Assembly: GCF_010731815.2 (NCBI RefSeq) | Contig: NZ_AP022593.1 | Span: 2,976,001 to 3,040,000, forward strand | DNA from: Mycolicibacterium arabiense | GTDB lineage: Bacteria > Actinomycetota > Actinomycetes > Mycobacteriales > Mycobacteriaceae | DNA length: 64,000 nt | Reading direction: 5' to 3' | In this document: positions 55,685 through 62,904 of the stretch, piece by piece | Position numbering within the stretch: position 1 is the first letter of the stretch | How the letters are laid out: each line of letters opens with the position of its first letter | Translations under genes and position numbers: made by a program | Notes under the pieces: generated by a model | The model's input: only the letters and a program-made list of their open reading frames with translations | Databases searched by the model: none | What the model was told of the DNA's origin: nothing

Positions 55685-56272
55685 CTACGGCGTCGGCGGG
55701 ACCGGTGAGCCGGGGTCGATACGCGCGCCCGGTGGAAGGTGTACCTGCGCGCCGATGACGTTCGATCGAAACCGAACCTCGGCTGTCTCCCGCACCCAGG
55801 CGTCGCAGGACCGACAAATGCCAAAGACCACGATGAACTGGCCCCGCTCAAGCGGCAGATACACGGCGCGCCCGCTGCACCCCTCGGGCGCAAGCTGTAC
55901 GTCGCAGCCTCGCTCTCCAACCGCATGAGGCATTGGCACGCGGGTCGTGATCATGTACGAGAAGCGCTCCATGGCGTCGTCGTAGACGTAGAGGTTCGGG
56001 ATGCACGGGTAGTACAGGAACGTGTCACTATCCGCCGCCGCCTCGATGCGATCGCCGAACCGTCGCCTCATGTCACGCATCGTGCTGTCGGCGAGTGCCC
56101 ACATGGCGGGACTCCAGGACGGATCGAAAAGCCAAGCCGTGTCGTCTGTCTCGCGGGTTACCAGGGTGCGGGTTCGCCCGACCACCTGTATCGCGTCCAT
56201 GATGGGGTTGTTCGGGTCGGGCGGTAGGTCCATGCCGTACTTCGCGATCAGTTCAGAATCGTTAATGCTCAT
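55685..56272 (-). CDS. Hypothetical element protein with Cys pairs
   Basis: A 195-residue soluble protein starting MSINDSELIAKYGMDLPPDP. The second half has several Cys (YYPCIPNLYVY; GCDVQLAPEGCSG; FGICRSCDAWV), hinting at zinc binding. The ATG overlaps the stop of the HTH gene upstream (ATGA), so the two are coupled. I do not recognise the family; position in the early region suggests regulation or DNA metabolism. Confidence 0.55.
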   Translation of the reverse strand: MSINDSELIAKYGMDLPPDPNNPIMDAIQVVGRTRTLVTRETDDTAWLFDPSWSPAMWALADSTMRDMRRRFGDRIEAAADSDTFLYYPCIPNLYVYDDAMERFSYMITTRVPMPHAVGERGCDVQLAPEGCSGRAVYLPLERGQFIVVFGICRSCDAWVRETAEVRFRSNVIGAQVHLPPGARIDPGSPVPPTP

Positions 56273-56562
56273 GCCGTTCGATTGCCTTTCGTATTCTTGT
56301 AGCGAGCCGCCCCGGCTGTACGGGTGGGCCGGGTGACGATGAATCGCCACAGTTCCTCGGTCGCGTACATGCGCCGTCCCGCGACGATTCGACAGGACAG
56401 CTCTCGCCGGTCGGTTACCGTCTTTATCCATCGCTCGGTAACCGGGACGCCGATAGTCGCGTACCAGGCCACCGCATCAGCGATCGTCTTGTCCGGGACT
56501 GGGGACACGTCCAGGTGCGCTGGCGGGTCCGGCACACGCACGGGTACTTCCACTCTCGCCAT
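56269..56562 (-). CDS. Small winged-HTH protein (excisionase/regulator-like)
   Basis: A 97-residue protein. After a Pro-rich start, the region AVAWYATIGVPVTERWIKTV followed by SCRIVAGRRMYATEELWRFI has the HTH_17/MerR-like pattern of excisionases. The ATG at 56562 (MARVEVPVRV) is preceded by AAAGGCGAAG. It is transcribed away from the capsid-like gene across a 173-base promoter region, the place expected for a lytic/lysogenic switch regulator. Alternative: an Rv1584c-like excisionase. Confidence 0.55.
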   Translation of the reverse strand: MARVEVPVRVPDPPAHLDVSPVPDKTIADAVAWYATIGVPVTERWIKTVTDRRELSCRIVAGRRMYATEELWRFIVTRPTRTAGAARYKNTKGNRTA

Positions 56563-56735
56563 TTCGCTTCGCCTTTTCGTCGGTACGTCTAGTTTACGTT
56601 CGATTCCGTACCTAAGCCGACTTAAGACGACTGCAGTTCGTACCAATAGCTCTGTGCTGTAACGCTATTCGAGCGCCTTCCCTCGTCTCGGGGCTACCCT
56701 CGGGCGAAACGGCTACTCGACGAACGGATTGCAAG

Positions 56736-57886
56736 ATGTCAAATACTGTGGAAACGCTGCACATCTGGGGCGGTGAGGGGCGACGCAAGGGCGTAAGCGT
56801 CGCGGGCGACGTGCTCGTCAACGAAACGAGCGATGGCGTCAACCTCAACGACATTTGGAACGAGATCCAAGCGGCCCTGGGCGTCTACAACGAGCACCGC
56901 TCCACGATCGTGCGGCTGCTTTCGTGTCCGACGACGGCGGTCGCTGACGTCATCCACAGAGCGTCGCGGGCGAATCCTTCGAGATTGCAACGGAAATGGG
57001 CATTCCGACCGCTTTGCGCGAGCCCGCCGACTACCTGCGCCTCGGCTACAATTTCCAGGATTACGACAAGCGCCTGTCGGCTTCGTGGAAGTTCCTCCGC
57101 AGTGCTACCGCCGAGCAGGTCGAGGCGCAAATCACGCGCATCTTCGAGGCCGACAACCGTCTCGTCAGCGGCACGATCTTGCGCCGCCTGCTCGACCCCG
57201 CGCCGCGATTCAACGAGTGGCAGCATACCTGCTACGGGTTGTGGTCGGGCGACTCGATGGTCCCGCCCGCGCACCTCGGAAAGTCGTTTGACGGCAACCA
57301 CACTCACTACTTGACGTCCGGTTCGACGCATATCGACTCGCAGGACATCGAGGATATGATCCGCCACATCACCGAACACGGCTACGGTCGGTTCGGCAAC
57401 CAAGGCGGACAGTTGATCATCCTCGCCCACCCGAACGAGATTGAGGACATGACGTTCTGGCGGGCGGGCGTCGAGTACGCCGCCGGCAAGGTGCCCAAGT
57501 TCGACTTCGTGCCGTCGCAGGCCGCCCCGGCCTACTTCACCACTGAGCACCTCGTTGGCGCGGTCGCGCCGAGCGAGTTCGAAGGGCTCCAGGTACTCGG
57601 CAGCTACGGCGACGCCTGGCTCATCGAGTCGCACTACGTGCCGTCCGGGTACGTAATCGTTGCGGCGACGGGCGGGCTCGACTCGGACCGCAACCCCATC
57701 GGTTTCCGCGAGCACATCAATCCGGCGTATCAGGGGCTGCGCCATATCCCGGGTCGTGGCCCGTATCCCCTGACGGACAGCTTCTATGCGCGCGGGTTCG
57801 GCGTCGGCGTTCGGCACCGAGGCGCAGCCGTCGTCATGCAGGTGACGACGAACGGCTCATACACCGCGCCCGCCATCCAGACGTAG
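56736..57886 (+). pseudogene. Major capsid-like protein gene with a one-base frameshift
   Basis: Two frames together give a protein of about 383 residues. Frame one (56736 to about 56954) encodes SNTVETLHIWGGEGRRKG and ends in TTAVADVI; the continuation, shifted by one base at about 56954 (one C missing), reads PQSVAGESFEIATEMGIPTA and runs to 57886. The second part has capsid-like features: GDSMVPPAHLGKSF, THYLTSGSTHIDSQDIEDMI and the C-terminal GVRHRGAAVVMQV. There is no slippery heptamer at the junction, so a mutation or assembly error is more likely than programmed shifting. No protease, portal or large terminase is nearby. Confidence 0.6.
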
Positions 57887-57895
57887 GGGCCGGAC

Positions 57896-58144
57896 ATGCT
57901 CGACAACTACCGCCTCTCGCGCGACCCTGAGAAGGACTACCGCGACAAGTCTGAGTTCGGTCTTGGGCCGGGGCCGGTCGCTCCCGGCAAGGAGACCGCG
58001 CCGATTCGCGAGGGCGGTGTGTATCGGGCGAAGTGCCCACCGGTCGAACTCGCCCGCAGCGACGATTTCAGTGTGCGGGTGCGAGAGGCCCGCTGGCGTC
58101 CGGGTGACCCGCCGCGCGGCTACCCCGGCGAGCGCGTCGGCTGA
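57896..58144 (+). CDS. Hypothetical protein downstream of the capsid-like gene
   Basis: An 82-residue basic, Pro/Gly-rich protein (NYRLSRDPEKDYRDKSEFGL; VYRAKCPPVELARSDDFSV). It starts nine bases after the capsid-like stop and is followed by a strong stem-loop, so it is the end of that operon. A capsid accessory role is possible but not shown. Confidence 0.5.
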   Translation: MLDNYRLSRDPEKDYRDKSEFGLGPGPVAPGKETAPIREGGVYRAKCPPVELARSDDFSVRVREARWRPGDPPRGYPGERVG

Positions 58145-58160
58145 GGCACCCTCAATCGGC

Positions 58161-58203
58161 CCGGTCACGGGGCAGGGTCTGCCATCCTCTGCCTCGTGAC
58201 CGG
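58161..58203 (+). terminator. Stem-loop terminator after the capsid-like operon
   Basis: 15-base arms with one mismatch (CCGGTCACGGGGCAG and CTGCCTCGTGACCGG) enclose a 13-base loop, 17 bases after the stop at 58144. No T tail. Confidence 0.65.
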
Positions 58204-58298
58204 CAGCCCTGCTTCCGCCTTTCGCACACCGTCCGCTTCGGCGGAACGCAGGTGAAGGCATGTGTCCGGGTGTCCGTAGCGCGGTAGTCGAGTAAGTA

Positions 58299-58327
58299 TT
58301 GCGAGTTCATTAGTTTGTTTGTAGACT
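58299..58327 (+). promoter_or_regulatory. Sigma-A-like promoter for the right-end two-gene unit
   Basis: TTGCGA and TAGACT with exactly 17 bases between them, in a notably AT-rich patch (58290-58335), 30 bases before the ATG at 58358; a GGGAG ribosome site lies in between. This gives the unit its own promoter, as expected of cargo. Confidence 0.6.
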
Positions 58328-58357
58328 GATATCCTGTCCATCGACGGGAGAATCAGT

Positions 58358-59230
58358 ATGAGTGAACCCGCAGGTTCCTCCAACGCGCAGCCGAAGAAAC
58401 GCGGAACAGGGTTCCCGCAGCTTTCGCTGAGGGAGTCGGTAGAGGCCATCGTCGCTATCGGGCAGCACGGTGCCGATCACAGCCACGATGCCGCCGCTGC
58501 CTATCTAGGTCATCAGACTGCGAACAGCGGCGCGTTCCGTACAAAGCTGGCCGCGTTGCGCGACTGGGGCCTCATCGCACGCGGTGACAGCAGCCGTGTG
58601 ACGCTCAGCGAGTTAGCACAGCAGCTGGTTTTGGAATCGCCGTCGTCGCAACTGCTTTTGGCGGCGTTCGAGTCCTGCCGCGTCTTTGGCATGCTCTATG
58701 CCGACAGCGCAAAGGAAACTCCGCTCGAAGAGCAACGGCTCCGCAATGTGGTCGTCATGCGTCACGGCGTCTCCACCGATCAGGCGGACAAGTTCATCGA
58801 GTCCTTTACAGATAGCGTCGTATATGCAGGCCTAGGCCGCTATGACGGCACGAGACTCGTGCTCTCGCCACGCGACAAAGCATTCAAAGGCGCTGAACAG
58901 TCTGAGGACGAGCCAGTCACTACCGGATCGCCATCCGCCCCGATGTCCTCGGAGAGCCCGTCGGCACTGGAACAAGTGTGGGAGGGACAGCAGATCCAGC
59001 GTCGCCTGATGGCCGAGGCCGAACGCGGGCCAGAAATCCCGGTCGCGCTACGCCAGACATGGCCGATAGACGGTGGCGAGATCGAATTTGTCATAAGGAC
59101 GCCGAAGGCAATGCCGCCCGCTATCTACGCCTTAATGGCGGACATGGCCGAGGTGGCAGCGAAAATGGAGCAGCTGTTGAAGCCCGCTGCCAAAGAGGCC
59201 CCTGCGCCGTTGCCTGTCGACGGCGACTGA
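58358..59230 (+). CDS. Winged-helix-type protein of unknown function (putative cargo)
   Basis: A 290-residue soluble protein. The N-terminal half (FPQLSLRESVEAIVAIGQHG; YLGHQTANSGAFRTKLAALR; DWGLIARGDSSRVTLSELA) has winged-helix character and resembles a widespread family of unknown function often seen in defence or mobile contexts. A linker rich in Ser/Pro/Glu follows, then a C-terminal segment (EIEFVIRTPKAMPPAIYALM). It has its own promoter and is followed by a small membrane protein, next to the right att. Function unknown; phage exclusion is a guess from context. Confidence 0.55.
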   Translation: MSEPAGSSNAQPKKRGTGFPQLSLRESVEAIVAIGQHGADHSHDAAAAYLGHQTANSGAFRTKLAALRDWGLIARGDSSRVTLSELAQQLVLESPSSQLLLAAFESCRVFGMLYADSAKETPLEEQRLRNVVVMRHGVSTDQADKFIESFTDSVVYAGLGRYDGTRLVLSPRDKAFKGAEQSEDEPVTTGSPSAPMSSESPSALEQVWEGQQIQRRLMAEAERGPEIPVALRQTWPIDGGEIEFVIRTPKAMPPAIYALMADMAEVAAKMEQLLKPAAKEAPAPLPVDGD

Positions 59231-59257
59231 GGGGCTGAGAGGCGCGTGGAGGTCGCC

Positions 59258-59446
59258 ATGTGGGTGGGGCTGGCGATGGCCGCAGTACCCGTCATTGCCG
59301 GGCTGTGTTTCCTCGCGTACCTCGTGTTCTTGGCTTTCGTCGTGCTCAAGACCGGCAGCACGGAAGGTTTGAAGGACGTTGCCACTGCGATGCGCGCCTA
59401 CAGGGTGCCGCTCCTCAGTCGGACGGGCAAGAAGCCAGGCGTCTGA
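59258..59446 (+). CDS. Small membrane protein
   Basis: A 62-residue protein with one long hydrophobic segment (MWVGLAMAAVPVIAGLCFLA then YLVFLAFVVL) and a short basic tail. GGAGG five bases before the ATG at 59258 decides the start over an upstream GTG. It lies 27 bases after the winged-helix gene, likely co-transcribed. Size and topology resemble membrane effectors of abortive-infection or toxin systems, but this is inference. Confidence 0.5.
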   Translation: MWVGLAMAAVPVIAGLCFLAYLVFLAFVVLKTGSTEGLKDVATAMRAYRVPLLSRTGKKPGV

Positions 59447-59463
59447 TTGAGGCCGTGTTCGAT

Positions 59464-59486
59464 GGTCCCGTATCGGTCCCGTAGAC
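59464..59486 (+). repeat. Right arm-type repeat (putative integrase arm site)
   Basis: Identical over 23 bases to 46374-46396 and in the same orientation, ending 141 bases before the right att core. The 59447-59743 stretch otherwise holds only the att core and no visible gene. Confidence 0.75.
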
Positions 59487-59627
59487 GCAGCCGAACCGAG
59501 GGCGAACGGGGGTCGTACCGGAGGCGTCCGAGACCCGTACCGAAACTTTCGCTGATCAGGTCAGACATCGACGGATAGCACTCCTCCGACCGGCGCTTAT
59601 CGCTCACGCGTTCGGGCGTCGAAGATA

Positions 59628-59673
59628 CTTCCCAAGCTGAATACGCGGGTTCGATTCCCGTCATCGGCTCCAC
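59628..59673 (+). repeat. Right att core repeat (tRNA-Gly 3' fragment)
   Basis: 46 bases identical to the 3' part of tRNA-Gly at 46282-46327, ending the element. It lacks the 5' half of the tRNA and so is not a tRNA gene. Confidence 0.95.
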
Positions 59674-59735
59674 GGCTCACCGACTCCTCGTCTAACTTTC
59701 TCTTTCGTCAGTTTGCTGCGCGTCCGTCGGGAATA

Positions 59736-59755
59736 GTGAGCGAATGGTCGCTCAC
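59736..59755 (+). promoter_or_regulatory. Perfect inverted repeat with the phosphatase start codon in its loop
   Basis: GTGAGCGA and TCGCTCAC are perfect complements around ATGG; the ATG at 59744 is the start of the SpoIIE phosphatase gene. It might hide the start codon in RNA or be a protein-binding site. Confidence 0.45.
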
Positions 59756-61735
59756 CCGAGTACGCAGGCAGGGCCGCGGCTGAGCCGGCAGGCATCGACC
59801 ACGGTGTTCATCGTCGGATCCCTCGTCGCAGTGCTGATCGCCGGCTGGCTGTCGCTGGTGACCCAACCGACGGCACTGGTGTCGACGGCATGGTGGCCCG
59901 CGGCAGGTATCGCACTCGGACTGGGCCTACGCATCCCGCTTCGCTACACCTGGGTGATCGCAACCGCGGTCGCCGCCATCACGTTCCCGCTCCTGCTGTG
60001 GGCGGGACGGCCTCTCGAGCTGGCCGTCGCCTTGTCGATGGCAGGCGGAATCGAGATGGCGATCGGGGCGATATTGCTGCGTGGCCGGTCGGACACCACG
60101 CCCGCGCTGGGCAACCCGCGAGACCTGGGCCGCCTGCTGATCGCCATCCTGGCGGCCGCGGTCGTCTACGACCTGGTCGGGTCCACCGCCACCTATCTAC
60201 TGGCCGACTCGTCGCAGGCCTGGACGCGACTGGTGACGGCGGTGCCGAAGCACGCGGCGGGCATGCTGCTGCTGGCGCCGCTGTTCATGAAGCTTCCCGG
60301 CCGCGCGCGTCAGGCACGGCTGCCGGAGATCGTCGCCGAGATCGCGTTGGTGCTCGGCGTGACTGCGTTCGTTTTCACCTTCACCCCAGGGATGCCGCTG
60401 TCCTTCCTCCCCTTCATTCCCCTGCTGTGGGCGGCGGTGCGGCTGTCGACCCGACAACTGATCTGGCTGATGCTGGGCGTCGCGATCATCGCCTACACCG
60501 GCAGTGCAGTGAACCGCGGCCCGTTCGCCTTCGATCGCCTGGGCGAGGACACCGGCGTCGTCGTGCTGCAGACCTTCCTGCTGTCGATCATGGTGGTGTT
60601 CCTTCTGCTCTCGTTGGCCGTGGGGCTCGAGCAGCGCACCGCTCTGCGGCTGGCCGAACGGGAGGAACTGTTCAGGACGATCTTCGAGACCTCCGTCGCC
60701 GGCATGGTGATTGCCACCCGCGAGGCGACGGGATGGCAGGTGACGCAGACCAACGCGTCCGCGGAGGCCATCCTCCCCGGACTCGGTGAGTCCTCCACCT
60801 CACTGAAGGCCCTGTTGGGGGAGGATGCGATCCGCGTGCTCTCGGCGGAGATGGACGCGCTGACCGAGGGCAACGCCCGCCTCACCCTGACCACCGCCGC
60901 CGACCGCATCCTCAATGTCAGCATGTCTCTCATCAGCGTCGAGTCGGCCGGCCACACCGTGGCCCTGCAGTTCTACGACATCACCGAAGCGGTGCGGGCA
61001 CGCCGCCTCGAACAGGCCGAACTCATGCGCGCAGCCGAGGTGCAGCGGGCCCTGTTGCCCGGGAAGTTCCCGAGCACGCCCGGCTGGAGTTCAGGGGCGG
61101 TGTCGGTTCCCGCCCGCCAGGTCGGCGGAGATTTCTACGACATCCGCGTGCAGGCGCCGCACGCGGTCCTCAGTCTCGGCGACGTCATGGGCAAGGGCAT
61201 GGGCGCCGGAATGCTGGCCGCGGCGACGAGGGCGGCCCTGCGCGCCAACGACCTGGACGTCAGTCCGTCCACGGCGGTGAGCCGTGCTGCCGACGTCATC
61301 GACCGCGACCTGCAACGCACCAGCGCGTTCGTCACCCTGACCTACGTGCTGATCGACCTCGCCACGGGTGACTTCCGATTCGCCGACGCCGGCCACGGAC
61401 TGCACTTCGTCGTCCGCAGCGGATCCAACCGCGTGGAGCGCGTCGCGTCTGCCGACCTTCCGATGGGGCTGGAAAGCGGCTGGCACGAAAGGCAAGGCGC
61501 GCTGAATCCCGGGGACGCGATCCTGCTGGTGAGCGACGGAGTCCTGGACATGTGGGGTGGCTCGGTCCAGCAACTCAGCGACGCCGTCGCACGGTGCGCA
61601 CAGGATTGTGGCGCCGATCCCCAGGCACTCGTCGACGCGCTCTGTGCGGGCGCGAACGTCGATCTCGAACGCGATGACGTGACCGCCGTCGTGCTCCGCA
61701 GAGAGCTGTTGGAGGTTCCGACGCCGACGGGTTGA
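59744..61735 (+). CDS. MASE1-PAS-SpoIIE phosphatase (PP2C type)
   Basis: A 663-residue membrane sensor. About eight helices (residues 20-300) match a MASE1-type sensor, ending in TFLLSIMVVFLLLSLAVGLE. A PAS-like region follows (ELFRTIFETSVAGMVIATRE to about 430), then a SpoIIE phosphatase: QRALLPGKFPSTPGW, ARQVGGDFYDIRV (metal Asp), LGDVMGKGMGAGMLAA, FRFADAGHGLHF and LLVSDGVLDMWGG. Such proteins dephosphorylate anti-anti-sigma factors in response to a signal. No anti-sigma partner is adjacent. It lies directly right of the element. Confidence 0.85.
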   Translation: MVAHPSTQAGPRLSRQASTTVFIVGSLVAVLIAGWLSLVTQPTALVSTAWWPAAGIALGLGLRIPLRYTWVIATAVAAITFPLLLWAGRPLELAVALSMAGGIEMAIGAILLRGRSDTTPALGNPRDLGRLLIAILAAAVVYDLVGSTATYLLADSSQAWTRLVTAVPKHAAGMLLLAPLFMKLPGRARQARLPEIVAEIALVLGVTAFVFTFTPGMPLSFLPFIPLLWAAVRLSTRQLIWLMLGVAIIAYTGSAVNRGPFAFDRLGEDTGVVVLQTFLLSIMVVFLLLSLAVGLEQRTALRLAEREELFRTIFETSVAGMVIATREATGWQVTQTNASAEAILPGLGESSTSLKALLGEDAIRVLSAEMDALTEGNARLTLTTAADRILNVSMSLISVESAGHTVALQFYDITEAVRARRLEQAELMRAAEVQRALLPGKFPSTPGWSSGAVSVPARQVGGDFYDIRVQAPHAVLSLGDVMGKGMGAGMLAAATRAALRANDLDVSPSTAVSRAADVIDRDLQRTSAFVTLTYVLIDLATGDFRFADAGHGLHFVVRSGSNRVERVASADLPMGLESGWHERQGALNPGDAILLVSDGVLDMWGGSVQQLSDAVARCAQDCGADPQALVDALCAGANVDLERDDVTAVVLRRELLEVPTPTG

Positions 61736-61743
61736 GACAGCGC

Positions 61744-62904
61744 TCAGGCATATGCCGGGCGTGCGCCCGCCGTCGAACCGGCAATGCATCGCTCGTACAG
61801 CTCGAGATAGGCCGCGGCCATGACGTCCGGAGCGAACCGCCGTTCGGCCGTTGCGCGGCACTGGGCGGGATCGAGATCGTCGACGCAGTCGACCAGCTGT
61901 GCCAGCGCGGTCTCGTCCCCGTACTCGGCGAGTAGGCCCGTGCCGGGCTCGACGAGTTCGGGCAGACAGCCACGGCGGTAACCGACCACCGGCGTGCCGA
62001 GCGCCAGCGACTCGGTGACTGCGGTACCGCCCGGTTCGTCCCAGCAGACCGGGAACAGCGTCGCCCGCGCGGTCGCGACGAGGTGATCACGCTCCACGCC
62101 CTCCACGTTCCCGATCCACCGCACCCGGTCACCGTCGACGTAGGGAGCGACCTCCTCGCGCCAGTACCGGACGTCGGCGTAACGATCCGCATTCGGTGCG
62201 GCGACGAGTTCCTCCGGCCCGGTGAACGGCCCGATGGGCCCGGCGAGCACCAACTCCCAGCCACACCGCTGCGCCAGGCGAGCGGCGACGTGCTGACCCT
62301 TCCGCCGGTTGATTCGCGCGACGAGGACCAGATGCTTGCCCTTGGCCGGATTCGCCCGACGGGTGGCGTCCTGTGCCAGCGGGGTGGCCAGGTGGACGTG
62401 CCCGAGGCTGTGGCGACGGAGCGCATCCGGCGCGAACCGCAGTTGCGAGGCTGACACGCCGTTCACGTAGAAGTGCTCGTGCCTGCCGAAGCCGCCATAG
62501 AAGGCGCGGTGCTTGGTCAGGTCCCAGTGCAGGGTATGCAGCACCCCCGGTCGATCGGCGCCCATGGCGGTGAGCACGCTCGGACCGAGAACCTCCATGT
62601 GGTCGTGGACCAGGTCGATGTCCGAACGGCATCGCAGTTCGGCGACGACGCGCTGCAGGTGCGCGGCTGCGACACCGGCGACGTCGTTGTAGGGCTCGGC
62701 GATGTGCGCGAACTGCGGCTCGTCGAACGCGTGAATCCGCTCGTCGACGTCGAGGCTGCTCTGACCCACGGTGGCGAGGACGACACGCACTCCGCGCCGG
62801 CGTAGCTGCGGGATCAGCGTGGCGATGACGTTCTCGATACCGCCGTAGCCCGTCGGCGGAACCGTCAGCCACGGTCCGGCGTTGATCAACACCGTCGGAC
62901 TCAT
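61744..62904 (-). CDS. Family 4 glycosyltransferase
   Basis: A 386-residue GT-B enzyme. The N-terminal acceptor domain begins VLINAGPWLTVPPTGYGGIE, followed by DLVHDHMEVLGPS; the C-terminal domain has HLVLVARINRRKGQHVAARL and the nucleotide-sugar E-x7-E region in DEPGGTAVTESLALGTPVVG. It overlaps the GpgS-like gene by four bases, so both are probably made together. Donor and acceptor are unknown; a role in making a glucosylglycerate or envelope glycan is inferred from the partner. Confidence 0.83.
   Translation of the reverse strand: MSPTVLINAGPWLTVPPTGYGGIENVIATLIPQLRRRGVRVVLATVGQSSLDVDERIHAFDEPQFAHIAEPYNDVAGVAAAHLQRVVAELRCRSDIDLVHDHMEVLGPSVLTAMGADRPGVLHTLHWDLTKHRAFYGGFGRHEHFYVNGVSASQLRFAPDALRRHSLGHVHLATPLAQDATRRANPAKGKHLVLVARINRRKGQHVAARLAQRCGWELVLAGPIGPFTGPEELVAAPNADRYADVRYWREEVAPYVDGDRVRWIGNVEGVERDHLVATARATLFPVCWDEPGGTAVTESLALGTPVVGYRRGCLPELVEPGTGLLAEYGDETALAQLVDCVDDLDPAQCRATAERRFAPDVMAAAYLELYERCIAGSTAGARPAYA

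Larger units (their letters stand above)
46282..59673. mobile_element. Integrated satellite/prophage-like element in tRNA-Gly
   Basis: The boundaries are two identical 46-base att repeats; one lies in the tRNA-Gly 3' half, the other at 59628-59673. The interior has a tyrosine integrase, a serine recombinase, a prim-pol/helicase, HGG protein, excisionase-like HTH proteins and a capsid-like gene, plus a predicted restriction-modification set. No portal, large terminase, tail or lysis gene is recognisable, so it is not a complete prophage. Size and contents recall phiRv1/phiRv2 (about 10 kb each) and capsid-encoding satellites. Flanking chromosomal genes (DUF2127, SpoIIE phosphatase) look uninterrupted. 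Confidence 0.9.

Noticed and set aside
56946-56962. Programmed -1 frameshifting in the capsid-like gene
   Set aside because: No X-XXY-YYZ slippery heptamer or downstream hairpin is evident; a missing base explains the shift more simply.
59628-59673. A second tRNA-Gly at the right end of the element
   Set aside because: Only the 3' half is present, with no D arm or 5' acceptor strand; it is the att copy.
46282-59673. A complete temperate prophage
   Set aside because: At 13.4 kb it lacks portal, large terminase, tail, holin and endolysin genes.
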